Source of the DNA: Rhodospirillaceae bacterium
GTDB taxonomy: Bacteria > Pseudomonadota > Alphaproteobacteria > GCA-2721365
Direction: 5' to 3'
Length of the DNA stretch: 58,609 bases
Assembly: GCA_002721365.1 (NCBI GenBank)
Contig: PBKC01000102.1
Coordinates: 1 to 58,609 of the forward strand
Part shown: in pieces, positions 28,267 through 36,466 of the stretch
Layout of the letters: each line of letters begins with the position of its first letter
How positions within the stretch are numbered: the stretch's first letter is position 1
The notes under the pieces: generated by a model
Seen by the model: only the letters and a program-made list of their open reading frames with translations
What the model was told of the DNA's origin: nothing
The model's database searches: none
Program-made: the position numbers and the translations under genes

Positions 28267-29231
28267 GCCCCGGTGGTGAGCACGACCTTGCCGGTGGACT
28301 TGCGCTCGGTCAGCATCGCCAGCGCCTCGGCGGCTCTCTCCATCGGCATGACGTGAGAGACGTGGGGCTTCAGCTTGCCCTCCGCCTGCCACTTCAGAAG
28401 CAGTTCCAGCGAGGTCCGCTTGGTGGCCGGGTCGCGATCCGAATAGGCGCCCCAGTAGAGGCCGAGCACCGCGCAGTTCTTCACCAGCAGAATGTTGGCC
28501 GGGATCTGCGGAATGCGTCCGCTGGCGAAGCCGACGATGATGATCCGGCCCTCCCAGTTGATGCAGCGGAGCGACTGGTCGAAGGCGTCGCCGCCCACGG
28601 GGTCGAACACCACGTCGGCGCCGCCCGTCAGCTCCTTGACCCGGTCGCGGATCGATTCGCGGCTGTAGTCGATGCCGTAGTCGGCACCGTGCTCCATGGC
28701 CATCGCGACTTTCTCCGGGCTGCCGGCGGTGGCGATCACGGTGGCGCCCATGACCTTGCCGACCTCGACCGCAGCGAGGCCGACGCCGCCGGCCGCGCCA
28801 TGCACCAGCAGCACCTCACCCCGCTTCAGCCTGCCGCGCCATTCGAGCGCGCCATGGGCGGTGCCGTAGGCAACGGGGAAGGCGGCCGCCGAGACCGCGT
28901 CCATGCTGTCGGGCAGGACGTAGGCATGGTCTTCCGGCACCACGACCTCCTCGGCGAAAGCGCCGAAGGGCAGGAAGCCCATCACCCGGTCCCCGGTCTT
29001 GGCCACGGTGACGCCGTCGCCCGCCTCGACCACCGTCCCGGCGACCTCGATGCCGGGGGTGAAGGGCAGGTCCGGCTTCACCTGGTACTTGCCCTGGACG
29101 ATCAGGGTGTCGGCGAAATTGACGCCGGAGGCCTCGACGCGGACCTTGACGGTGCCGGGCCGGACGGCCGGGCTCGGGACTTCCTCGACGACGAGAGGTT
29201 CGCCCCACGCCTTGCACAGCACTGCTCTCAA
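28263..29231 (-). CDS. NADPH:quinone oxidoreductase-type MDR enzyme
   Basis: 322 residues, zinc-free medium-chain dehydrogenase. N-terminus RAVLCKAWGEPLVVEE, GVNFADTLIVQGKYQ, and the NADPH-binding LLVHGAAGGVGLAAVEVGK are typical of the quinone oxidoreductase/acryloyl-CoA reductase-like group. TTG 29231 is chosen since GGGAGAG lies 6 bases upstream and gives the normal N-terminus; GTG 29246 is an alternative. Translationally coupled to the methyltransferase. Confidence 0.87.
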   Translation of the reverse strand: MRAVLCKAWGEPLVVEEVPSPAVRPGTVKVRVEASGVNFADTLIVQGKYQVKPDLPFTPGIEVAGTVVEAGDGVTVAKTGDRVMGFLPFGAFAEEVVVPEDHAYVLPDSMDAVSAAAFPVAYGTAHGALEWRGRLKRGEVLLVHGAAGGVGLAAVEVGKVMGATVIATAGSPEKVAMAMEHGADYGIDYSRESIRDRVKELTGGADVVFDPVGGDAFDQSLRCINWEGRIIIVGFASGRIPQIPANILLVKNCAVLGLYWGAYSDRDPATKRTSLELLLKWQAEGKLKPHVSHVMPMERAAEALAMLTERKSTGKVVLTTGA

Positions 29232-29312
29232 CAGTATCTCTCCCACTTCGACGCCGGTTTGCGGCGTGATTTCGGGCGACAGTTAGCCGCGAACGAGGGT
29301 GGGTGGCAAGCG

Positions 29313-29861
29313 ATGGCGGACCTGACGCGGGGCTATTTCGGCATCGGGGTCGAGGGAATCAGCAAGCCGATGAACGTCGGCAACCTGTTTCGCTCGGCGC
29401 ACGCCTTCGGCGCCAGCTTCGTGTTCACGGTCGATGCCGGCCTGCGTTTGAGCGACGCCAAGTCCGATACGTCGCGAACCCATGACAGCGTCCCTTACTA
29501 CGATTGGTCCAACGTTGCGGCCATGGCACTGCCCGATCGCTGTACGCTCGTCGGCGTCGAACTGCTGGACGAGGCCGTCGACCTGCCGAGCTTTCGTCAT
29601 CCCCGCGGTGCCGCCTATGTGCTCGGGCGCGAGCGCGGCAGCCTGTCGAAGGCGATGGTGGAGAAGTGCGACTTCGTAGTGCGTATCCCGACCCGTTTCT
29701 GCATCAACGTCGCGACGGCGGGTGCCATCGTCATGTACGATCGCATGTTGAGTCTGGGGCGGTTTGCGGAACGTCCGGTGACGCCCCATGGGCGGCCGAC
29801 CCCGTTGCCCGAGCACATCTTCGGCCCGGCCAAGGGATTGCGGTCGCGGCAGTCGGCATGA
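29313..29861 (+). CDS. TrmH-family (SPOUT) RNA methyltransferase
   Basis: 182 residues. Motif 1 is GISKPMNVGNLFRSAHAFGA (Asn and Arg), motif 2 YVLGRERGSLSKAMVEKCD, motif 3 VRIPTRFCINVATAGAIVMY, i.e. the trefoil-knot SAM site of SpoU/TrmH methyltransferases. The short length indicates no extra RNA-binding domain. ATG 29313 follows a G-rich leader. Target RNA unknown. Confidence 0.85.
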   Translation: MADLTRGYFGIGVEGISKPMNVGNLFRSAHAFGASFVFTVDAGLRLSDAKSDTSRTHDSVPYYDWSNVAAMALPDRCTLVGVELLDEAVDLPSFRHPRGAAYVLGRERGSLSKAMVEKCDFVVRIPTRFCINVATAGAIVMYDRMLSLGRFAERPVTPHGRPTPLPEHIFGPAKGLRSRQSA

Positions 29862-29922
29862 CCGGAAATCCGAGCCCCCTGGACTGGCAAATGACATCCC
29901 TCACGCATATGTTTGCTGCGCC

Positions 29923-30444
29923 ATGAAAATCATTCCCTTAGCCGCGGCCGCCTTGTCGGCGTGCCTGTCCATTTCTTCGGCCGGTGCCCAGGAACAACGG
30001 GTGATCGGCGAATATCGAGACTGGGTCGGTGTGACCTACCAGGAAGACGGCAAGGACGTCTGCTACATCTACAGCTTTCCGAAATCGGAGGAAGGCGACT
30101 ACACCCGCCGCGGCCCGGCCTATGTCCAGGTCACCCGGCGTGTCGCCACCGGCGCGAAGGACGTGGTGAGCTTCGAGGCCGGTTATCCCTACGATCAGGA
30201 CAGCAACGTCACCGTCTCGGTCGACGGCGGTAACCGGTTCGAGCTGTTCACCCACCCGCAGACGCCGGAAACCGCGTGGGCGCCGGATGACAGCACCGAC
30301 AAGGCGCTGGTCGAAGCGATGCGGAAGGGCGTCAAGATGACCGTGCGCGGCCGGTCCTCGCGCGGCACCGACACCTCCGACAGCTATTCTCTGTTGGGCT
30401 TCACCGACGCGCATCAGGCGATCGCCAAGGCCTGCGGCGGATGA
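29923..30444 (+). CDS. IalB-family exported protein
   Basis: 173 residues with a signal peptide ([20 protein letters not shown], cleaved near AGA/QEQ). The mature part ([38 protein letters not shown]) is the invasion-associated locus B fold common in Alphaproteobacteria, also in free-living species, so the name does not imply virulence. TGA overlaps the rlmN start (ATGA). Confidence 0.87.
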   Translation: MKIIPLAAAALSACLSISSAGAQEQRVIGEYRDWVGVTYQEDGKDVCYIYSFPKSEEGDYTRRGPAYVQVTRRVATGAKDVVSFEAGYPYDQDSNVTVSVDGGNRFELFTHPQTPETAWAPDDSTDKALVEAMRKGVKMTVRGRSSRGTDTSDSYSLLGFTDAHQAIAKACGG

Positions 30445-31586
30445 CCACCGCCGTTGCCACCGCACCGGAGATCCGGTTGGAGGATGCCGACGCCGGCCTT
30501 CTGATCGACCTCGTCGGGCTGTCGCGCGAGGAACTCGTCCAGCAGATGGCGGCGATCGGCGAGCCCGCCTTCCGCGCCAAGCAGCTCTGGCATTGGATCT
30601 ACCATCGCGGCGTCACCGATTTCGATGCGATGACGACCATTGCCAAGCCTTTGCGGGCGCGTCTGGCCGAACGCTTCGCCGTCCGACGGCCGCAGGTCAG
30701 CAATGTGCAGCTTTCCGAGGACGGCACGCGGAAATGGCTGCTCCGCTTCGGCGACGGCAACGAGGCGGAGTCGGTGCACATCCCTGAGGAGGACCGCGGC
30801 GCGCTCTGCATTTCCTCCCAAGTCGGCTGCACGCTCACCTGCAAGTTCTGCCATACCGGCACCCAGAAACTGGTGCGGAACCTCGCCGCCGGTGAGATCG
30901 TCGGCCAGCTCATGATCGCGCGGGATACGATCGGCGAATGGCCGTCGCCGGCCGATGCGCGGATGATCTCGAACGTCGTGATGATGGGGATGGGCGAGCC
31001 GCTCCTGAACTACGACAACGTCGCGAAGGCCATCCGCATCATGATGGACGGCGAGGGCATCGCCTTGTCGAAGCGGCGGATCACCCTGTCCACGGCGGGC
31101 GTGGTGCCGATGATCGAGCGCTGCGGAGCGGAGCTCGGCGTCAATCTCGCCATCTCGCTTCATGCCGTTCGCGACGACATCCGCGACGAGATCGTGCCGA
31201 TCAACCGCAAATATCCGATCGCCGAACTGCTGCAGGCCTGCCGGACCTATCCGACCAGCAACAACGCCCGCCGCATCACCTTCGAATACGTCATGCTGAA
31301 GGGCGTGAACGATTCGGATGCCGATGCCCATGCCCTGGTGGCGATGCTCAGGGGCATTCCGGCCAAGGTGAATCTGATTCCGTTCAATCCCTGGCCGGGG
31401 GCACCGTTCGAATGTTCGTCGAACAACCGAATCCGCGCCTTTGCCCAGATCGTCAACGACGGCGGCTATTCCTCGCCGGTGCGCACGCCGCGCGGCCGCG
31501 ACATCCTCGCCGCGTGCGGACAGCTGAAGAGCGCCAGCGAGAAGGTGCGGGCGTCCCAGCGCGGCGCAGCGGTGCCGGCGGCCTGA
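30441..31586 (+). CDS. rlmN: 23S rRNA (A2503-C2)/tRNA (A37-C2) methyltransferase RlmN
   Basis: Radical-SAM methyltransferase, 381 residues. The cluster motif is C130-x3-C134-x2-C137 (GCTLTCKFC), the [10 protein letters not shown] and [10 protein letters not shown] segments are conserved, and the methyl-carrying C-terminal Cys is in LAACGQLK (about residue 359). It overlaps IalB by 4 bases. Confidence 0.96.
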   Translation: MTTAVATAPEIRLEDADAGLLIDLVGLSREELVQQMAAIGEPAFRAKQLWHWIYHRGVTDFDAMTTIAKPLRARLAERFAVRRPQVSNVQLSEDGTRKWLLRFGDGNEAESVHIPEEDRGALCISSQVGCTLTCKFCHTGTQKLVRNLAAGEIVGQLMIARDTIGEWPSPADARMISNVVMMGMGEPLLNYDNVAKAIRIMMDGEGIALSKRRITLSTAGVVPMIERCGAELGVNLAISLHAVRDDIRDEIVPINRKYPIAELLQACRTYPTSNNARRITFEYVMLKGVNDSDADAHALVAMLRGIPAKVNLIPFNPWPGAPFECSSNNRIRAFAQIVNDGGYSSPVRTPRGRDILAACGQLKSASEKVRASQRGAAVPAA

Positions 31587-31593
31587 TCCGGCC

Positions 31594-31818
31594 ATGCCGT
31601 TCCCTCTGCCACTCGGCGGCAGCCTGATCGTTGCGCTGGTCCTGATCGTCCCGATCTGGCGGATCTTCGTCCGCGCCGGACTGAACCCGGCGCTCTCTCT
31701 ACTGGTCTTCATTCCTGTCGTCGGATTCTTCGTCGTCGCGGCGATCCTCGGCCTCAGCCGGTGGGGCCCCGACGAGCCCGACTCGACCGACGGCCCGCCT
31801 AGCTCGGCGACGCCATGA
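31594..31818 (+). CDS. Small two-helix membrane protein
   Basis: 74 residues beginning 7 bases after rlmN. Two hydrophobic helices (GGSLIVALVLIVPIWRIFV and LLVFIPVVGFFVVAAILGL) separated by RAGLNP, and a polar Pro/Ser/Asp tail. The arrangement resembles small 'DUF805-like' or phage-shock-type membrane proteins, but I do not assign a family. TGA overlaps the next start. Confidence 0.65.
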   Translation: MPFPLPLGGSLIVALVLIVPIWRIFVRAGLNPALSLLVFIPVVGFFVVAAILGLSRWGPDEPDSTDGPPSSATP

Positions 31819-32150
31819 GCATGCACGGCTTCTACTACGAGCACACGTTCTCATGGTTGCCGCTGCTCGGGTTCGGGCTGTTCGTGTGGTTCCTGGTGCG
31901 CATCCTCCATAAGTCCGGACACTCCGGCTGGTGGGTGCTGGTGATGTTCGTTCCCCTGATCAATGTGGTCGCGGTCTGGCTCTACGCCTTCGCCGAATGG
32001 CCGTTCGACCACGGCGTCGAAGAGGGCTGGGAGGGCGTCGACCGGACCACGGCGGGACGGCTTCGCGAGCTCGATACCCTCCGCCGCCAGGGGCTGATCT
32101 CTGAAGAGGAATACGCGGCCCGCCGCAAGGCGATCCTCGATGGCATCTGA
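31815..32150 (+). CDS. Small membrane protein with C-terminal SHOCT motif
   Basis: 111 residues. Two membrane helices (SWLPLLGFGLFVWFLVRIL, SGWWVLVMFVPLINVVAVW) are followed by a cytoplasmic SHOCT motif (LRELDTLRRQGLISEEEYAA), a short oligomerisation or anchoring module. Coupled to the preceding gene by an ATGA overlap; overlaps the following gene by 11 bases. Role unknown. Confidence 0.78.
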   Translation: MSMHGFYYEHTFSWLPLLGFGLFVWFLVRILHKSGHSGWWVLVMFVPLINVVAVWLYAFAEWPFDHGVEEGWEGVDRTTAGRLRELDTLRRQGLISEEEYAARRKAILDGI

Positions 32151-32511
32151 GGGCCTGACCCTCCGGCCTGCCGTCCCTGCCGACCTGCCGATGCTGGAAA
32201 TCTGGGCCCGTGCCGCCGCGGCGGGTGACGGCCCGCCTTTCATCGCCGTCACGTTCTCCACCTTCGAGAAAGAGCCGGGCCGGGGCAGCCTGCTGATCGT
32301 CGAGGATGCGGGGACCGAAGCGGGCTACGTCGTCCTCTCCCGCCTTTGGTCCAACCGTCTCCGCGGCGAGGTCGCGATAATCGACGACATGCATGCCGAG
32401 GGCATCGACCAACACCTGATCGAGTTCGAAGTGCGCCGCTTCGCCAGCGAACACGGTCTCTCAGTGGTGCTGGGCCGAGACGAGACCGGTCACTTGGTGG
32501 AGAGTGCCTGA
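32140..32511 (+). CDS. GNAT-type N-acetyltransferase
   Basis: 123 residues; N-terminal LTLRPAVPADLPMLEIWARA is the usual GNAT beginning, and the middle (GYVVLSRLWSNRLRGEVAII) suggests strands 4-5. The acetyl-CoA binding R/QxxGxG/A loop is not obvious, so catalytic competence is uncertain. Start lies inside the SHOCT gene, which implies co-translation of the rlmN group. Followed by a family C repeat. Confidence 0.62.
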   Translation: MASEGLTLRPAVPADLPMLEIWARAAAAGDGPPFIAVTFSTFEKEPGRGSLLIVEDAGTEAGYVVLSRLWSNRLRGEVAIIDDMHAEGIDQHLIEFEVRRFASEHGLSVVLGRDETGHLVESA

Positions 32512-32520
32512 CTCTCCAGC

Positions 32521-32613
32521 CGTCATGCCCGCGCAGGCGGGCAACCAGATGCCGTGCACAAGTTCCCTGCGGTCATCGCGTGGTGCTGGGTTCCCGCCTG
32601 CGCGGGAACGACG
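32521..32613. repeat. Family C palindromic unit
   Basis: Starts CGTCATGCCCGCGCAGGCGG and ends GGTTCCCGCCTGCGCGGGAAC-like arms before GACG; same architecture as 26901-26999. It separates the GNAT gene from argG, whose promoter may follow (TATAAG at 32658-32663, with GTGTCA 18 bases upstream, weak). Confidence 0.75.
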
Positions 32614-32701
32614 CGAGAAGGTGGCGCCACCCCGTGTCATCACGACGATCGCTGGTGTATAAGTCGCGCCGCGGAAACGGGCTTGAGTGAAAGGAACGGA
32701 C

Positions 32702-33910
32702 ATGGCCGGTGACGTGAAGAAGGTGGTTCTCGCCTATTCGGGCGGACTCGACACGTCGATCATCCTGCGCTGGCTGCAGGAGGTCTATGGTTGCGAGGTG
32801 GTCACCTTCACCGCCGACCTGGGGCAGGGCGAGGAGCTGGAGCCGGCACGGCAGAAGGCCGAGCTGATGGGGATCAAGGAGATCTTCGTCGAGGACCTGC
32901 GTGAGGAATTCGTCCGCGACTACGTCTTCCCGATGTTTCGTGCCAACGCGCTCTACGAGGGCATCTACCTGCTCGGCACCTCGATCGCCCGGCCGCTGAT
33001 CGCCAAGCGCCAGATCGAGATCGCCGAGGCGACCGGCGCCGACGCCGTCGCCCACGGTGCCACCGGCAAGGGTAATGACCAGGTCCGCTTCGAGCTCGGC
33101 TACTACGCGCTGAAGCCCGACATCCGGGTGATCGCGCCGTGGCGGGAATGGGACCTCAATTCGCGGACCGCCCTCATCGACTACGCCGAGAAGCACCAGA
33201 TCCCGGTCCCCCGCGATAAGCGTGGCGAGGCGCCCTATTCGACCGACGCCAACCTTCTCCACATTTCGTACGAGGGGAAGGTGCTGGAAGACCCGTGGAT
33301 CGAGCCCGACGAGGACATGTTCACGCGCTCGGTCTCGCCGGAGACGGCCCCCGACAAGCCGACCTATGTCGAGATCGCGTTCGAGAAGGGCGATCCGGTG
33401 GCGGTCGACGGCGAGCGCCTGAGCCCCGCCGCTCTTCTCACCAAGCTCAACGAGCTGGGCGGCGCCAACGGCGTCGGCCGTGTCGATCTGGTCGAGAACC
33501 GCTTCGTCGGCATGAAGTCGCGCGGCGTCTACGAGACGCCCGGCGGCACGGTGCTGCTGGCGGCGCGGCGGGGCATCGAAAGCCTGACCCTCGACCGCGG
33601 CGCGATGCATTTGAAGGACGAGCTGATGCCGCGTTATGCGGAGCTGGTCTACAACGGCTTCTGGTGGTCGCCCGAGCGCAAGATGCTGCAGGCGGCAATC
33701 GACGAGTCCCAGCAGCACGTCACCGGCACGGTCCGAGTGAAGCTGTTCAAGGGCAGCGCCTCGGTGGTCGGACGCAAGTCGCCCAACTCCCTCTACAACC
33801 AGGACATCGTCACCTTCGAGGCCGATCAGGTCTACGACCAGAAGGACGCGCAAGGCTTCATCAAGCTCAACGCCCTGCGCCTCAGGCTCTTGAGCCAGCA
33901 GGGTCGCTGA
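32702..33910 (+). CDS. argG: Argininosuccinate synthase
   Basis: ATP-dependent ligation of citrulline and aspartate in arginine synthesis; 402 residues. The ATP-pyrophosphatase loop [11 protein letters not shown] is at residues 12-22; [14 protein letters not shown] and [16 protein letters not shown] are family signatures. ATG 32702 has AAAGGA 8 bases upstream; a GTG at 32687 is part of the leader. Single-gene unit with its own terminator. Confidence 0.97.
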   Translation: MAGDVKKVVLAYSGGLDTSIILRWLQEVYGCEVVTFTADLGQGEELEPARQKAELMGIKEIFVEDLREEFVRDYVFPMFRANALYEGIYLLGTSIARPLIAKRQIEIAEATGADAVAHGATGKGNDQVRFELGYYALKPDIRVIAPWREWDLNSRTALIDYAEKHQIPVPRDKRGEAPYSTDANLLHISYEGKVLEDPWIEPDEDMFTRSVSPETAPDKPTYVEIAFEKGDPVAVDGERLSPAALLTKLNELGGANGVGRVDLVENRFVGMKSRGVYETPGGTVLLAARRGIESLTLDRGAMHLKDELMPRYAELVYNGFWWSPERKMLQAAIDESQQHVTGTVRVKLFKGSASVVGRKSPNSLYNQDIVTFEADQVYDQKDAQGFIKLNALRLRLLSQQGR

Positions 33911-33917
33911 CGAACCA

Positions 33918-33946
33918 AGGGCCGTCCGTAAGGGCGGCCCTTTTTG
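33918..33946 (+). terminator. Rho-independent terminator after argG
   Basis: AGGGCCGTCC (33918-33927), loop GTAA, then GGGCGGCCCT followed by TTTTT (33941-33945); one mismatch in the stem. It ends the argG transcript 8 bases after the stop and insulates the following regulatory region. Confidence 0.85.
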
Positions 33947-33960
33947 TTGATATTTATCAA
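33947..33960. promoter_or_regulatory. FNR/FixK-type box TTGAT-N4-ATCAA
   Basis: TTGATATTTATCAA is an exact match to the anaerobox consensus bound by FNR, FnrL and FixK proteins of Alphaproteobacteria, and is extended to a 16-bp palindrome (GTTGATA TT TATCAAC, 33946-33961). It lies right behind the argG terminator and about 330 bases before the PAS-GGDEF-EAL gene, the only gene reading from this region. No obvious -10 follows at the class II distance, so the regulated start site is uncertain. Confidence 0.55.
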
Positions 33961-33981
33961 CCTAGAAGATTTTCCAGTCTC

Positions 33982-34054
33982 ACACGCGTAGCGTGTTGCC
34001 TGAGGCACGCGTAGGCTTGCCCATACCGCGAAAGCGGTAACCCTACTGGGGGCA
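33982..34054 (+). ncRNA. Candidate structured leader RNA upstream of the GGDEF-EAL gene
   Basis: Several strong helices in 73 bases: ACACGC/GCGTGT (33982-33987 with 33991-33996); GCC-TGA-GGC (33998-34006); GTAGG (34011-34015) with CCTAC (34042-34046), which encloses TACCGC-GAAA-GCGGTA (34024-34039) capped by a GNRA tetraloop; TGCC (33997-34000) may close on GGCA (34051-34054). CACGCGTAG occurs twice (33983-33991, 34006-34014), so the 5' helix can be exchanged for GCGT/ACGC plus GCC/GGC. Exchangeable helices upstream of a c-di-GMP enzyme suggest a riboswitch-like element, but no known class matches in my reading. The rest of 34055-34261 shows no gene. Confidence 0.4.
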
Positions 34055-34261
34055 TCGGCGCACTATTTTGTATCGTATCGCCGCAGACTCCTATGCCGGC
34101 ACTCGTTTTGTTAACGTACGGTAAGGAGCGGCGAGCCAAATTTGACGAATGGCTGGAATCCTCGGAGTTCTTCTCCAATGCAGGCGATGGTGGCAGCTTG
34201 CCCCCAAGTCGGTAACAGTACGGCCTCGGGTCGCAGACGTTACACAACCTTGCCGACCGCG

Positions 34262-34280
34262 CTCGGCGGGCTCGCCGAGG
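34262..34280 (+). promoter_or_regulatory. Hairpin overlapping the ribosome binding site of the GGDEF-EAL gene
   Basis: CTCGGCG (34262-34268), loop GGCT, CGCCGAG (34273-34279) is a perfect 7-bp stem. The likely Shine-Dalgarno GAGG is 34277-34280, 10 bases before ATG 34291, so its first three bases are paired in the stem. Opening of this stem would be needed for efficient initiation. Confidence 0.5.
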
Positions 34281-34290
34281 ATATGCCACG

Positions 34291-36450
34291 ATGACCGATG
34301 GGCGGGACGAGATTGAAAAGGCGCTGGCCGCAGAGCAACTCCGGGCCGAGCGCGCCGAGTCCCGCCTCGACGATGTAATCGAAGGCCTTTCCGAAGGGTT
34401 CGTTCTTTATGGTCCCGACGGCAGACTGATCCGCTGCAACAACCGATTTCGCGAGCTTTTCAGTCACACTGCCGACCGTTTTCAACCCGGCACCCATTTC
34501 GAGGACATCATTCGTGACGCTGCGGCGCGTGAAGGATTCCCCGATGCCGCCGGACGCGAGCAGGCATGGATCGAGGAGCGCATCGCGGCCCATCGCGATC
34601 CCGGTCCTTCCGGCGAGCTCAGACTCGCTGACGGGAAGACCCTGCTGGTCAGCGGCCGGCGCACGCGCGACGGTGGCCTCGTCCGCCTCTACACCGACAT
34701 CACCGCCTTCAAGGAAGCCGAGGCCGGCCGGCGGGACATCGATGCGCGGTTTCGGAGCATCGCCGAAAACCTGCCGGGGATCGTTTTCCGGCGGGTCCTG
34801 AAGCCGGGCGGTCGGATCGAAATGCCCTATGTCAGCGCATCGATCCGCGATGCCATGGGGCTCGACGCGGAAGCCCTGCAGGACGATCCGACTTTGTGGC
34901 TGTCTCCGATCCATCCCGAGGACGTCGAAGGGGTGATCGCCGCCCATCACGAGTCGGCGCGCCAGCTTTCCTGGCTCGATTATCAGTTCCGGGTCGTCCT
35001 GCCGGACGGAACGATTCATTGGATGCGCAGCGTCTCCAAGCCTCACCGCCTGGACAACGGAGAGGTTCACTGGGACGGCGTCTCGGTGGACATCACCGAG
35101 CAGAAGAAGGCCGAGGAGCAGCTCAGCTATCTGGCCTTCAACGATCCCCTGACCGGGCTTTACAACCGTGCGCTGTTCAACGACCGGCTCGAACACTGCC
35201 TTGCCCACGCGAAACGGTCAGGCACGATGGCGGCAGTCTTCTATCTGGACCTCGACCATTTCAAGGACGTGAACGATACGCTGGGCCATGCCTTCGGCGA
35301 CCAGCTGCTGAAGGCGGTGGCGCGGCGTCTGCGCTCGATTTTCCGTGAGACCGACTCGATCAGCCGTCTGGGCGGCGACGAGTTCGCCATGGCGCTGTCG
35401 GAGGTGCCGAGCCAGCGCGAGGCGAAGACGATCGCCGGCCGGCTCGTCGCCGGCATGGGGAAACCGTTTCGGATCGCGCGCCACAGCATCAATGTCGGCG
35501 TCAGTGTCGGTGTGGCGATGGTGGTTCCCGAACCCGGCAGGCGATCGCGCCGCGAGTGGGCGACCGAGGTCCTGAAGCAGGCCGACATCGCCCTCTACGA
35601 AGCCAAACGGTCGGGGCGGAACAACTACCGTTTCTACGAAGCGCATATGCACGCCGAGGCGCAGTCCAGGATGTCGCTGCGCCAGATGCTCCACGAAGCG
35701 ACGGAGCGCCAGGAGTTCGAGCTTCATTACCAGCCGCAGGTCGATCTGTGCTCGGGCGCGCTGGTCGGGCTGGAGGCTCTGATCCGTTGGCGCCATCCCG
35801 AGCTCGGGCTGCAGCGCCCCGACCAGTTCATTCCGATCGCCGAGGAGTCGGGCCTGATCGTTCCGATCGGCGACTGGGTGCTGCACGAGGCCTGCCGCCA
35901 GATGGTCGCGTGGCATGCCGAGGGTTTGCCGAAGGTATCCGTGGCCGTGAACGTGTCCGGCGTTCAGATTCAGAGGTCCGATCTCGTCGGCGGGGTTCGC
36001 CGCGCGGTCGAAGAGAACGGGCTCGATCCGCAGCACCTCGAGATCGAGCTCACCGAAAGCAGCATCATGACGCGGTCGGAATTCGTCATCGGCATGCTGG
36101 AGGATCTTCGTGACCTCGGCGCGCGGCTGGCGATCGACGATTCCGGGACCGGGTATTCGTCCTTCGCCTACCTGCGTGCCTTTCCGATCGACCGCCTGAA
36201 GATCGACCAGCTCTTCGTCCGGCACATGGCGGAGGGGTCCGACGACGAGGCGATCGTCAGGGCGATCATCGCCGTCGCGCGCAGCCTCGGCCTCGATCTC
36301 GTCGCCGAAGGGATCGAGACCGAAACCCAGGCCCATTTCCTGAAGCAGGAAGGTTGCGGCATCGGTCAGGGCTATCTCTACAGCCCGCCTCTCCCGGCGG
36401 CGGATTGCACGGCTTTTCTCCGGCAAAGAGCCTGCGACAAGCGGAAGTAA
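34291..36450 (+). CDS. PAS-PAS-GGDEF-EAL cyclic-di-GMP protein
   Basis: 719 residues, no membrane helix. A short coiled coil (EKALAAEQLRAERAESRLDD) leads to PAS 1 (about 22-140) and PAS 2 (about 150-272), each ending in a PAC-like segment. GGDEF domain (about 280-450) has RLGGDEFAMAL at about 360 and the inhibitory RxxD site RETD five residues before it. EAL domain (about 465-705) has GLEALIRW, NVSGVQIQ, EIELTES, LKIDQ and VAEGIET; the DDFGTG motif reads DDSGTG. Both active sites look largely intact, so synthesis and breakdown are both possible. PAS domains suggest redox, light or ligand input, in line with the FNR-type box upstream. Confidence 0.93.
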   Translation: MTDGRDEIEKALAAEQLRAERAESRLDDVIEGLSEGFVLYGPDGRLIRCNNRFRELFSHTADRFQPGTHFEDIIRDAAAREGFPDAAGREQAWIEERIAAHRDPGPSGELRLADGKTLLVSGRRTRDGGLVRLYTDITAFKEAEAGRRDIDARFRSIAENLPGIVFRRVLKPGGRIEMPYVSASIRDAMGLDAEALQDDPTLWLSPIHPEDVEGVIAAHHESARQLSWLDYQFRVVLPDGTIHWMRSVSKPHRLDNGEVHWDGVSVDITEQKKAEEQLSYLAFNDPLTGLYNRALFNDRLEHCLAHAKRSGTMAAVFYLDLDHFKDVNDTLGHAFGDQLLKAVARRLRSIFRETDSISRLGGDEFAMALSEVPSQREAKTIAGRLVAGMGKPFRIARHSINVGVSVGVAMVVPEPGRRSRREWATEVLKQADIALYEAKRSGRNNYRFYEAHMHAEAQSRMSLRQMLHEATERQEFELHYQPQVDLCSGALVGLEALIRWRHPELGLQRPDQFIPIAEESGLIVPIGDWVLHEACRQMVAWHAEGLPKVSVAVNVSGVQIQRSDLVGGVRRAVEENGLDPQHLEIELTESSIMTRSEFVIGMLEDLRDLGARLAIDDSGTGYSSFAYLRAFPIDRLKIDQLFVRHMAEGSDDEAIVRAIIAVARSLGLDLVAEGIETETQAHFLKQEGCGIGQGYLYSPPLPAADCTAFLRQRACDKRK

Positions 36451-36466
36451 GCGCGCCGCCCCGTCT

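Noticed and set aside
33982..34054. Assignment of the leader as a c-di-GMP-I (GEMM) riboswitch
   Set aside because: It has a GAAA-capped stem and a suitable downstream gene, but the conserved core bases of the GEMM consensus around the tetraloop receptor are not there.
33957..34289. A 110-codon minus-strand open frame across the argG to GGDEF-EAL gap
   Set aside because: No ribosome binding site, no protein-like composition, and it covers the FNR-type box and structured leader. I kept it as non-coding, although a conserved repeat read in this frame cannot be fully excluded.
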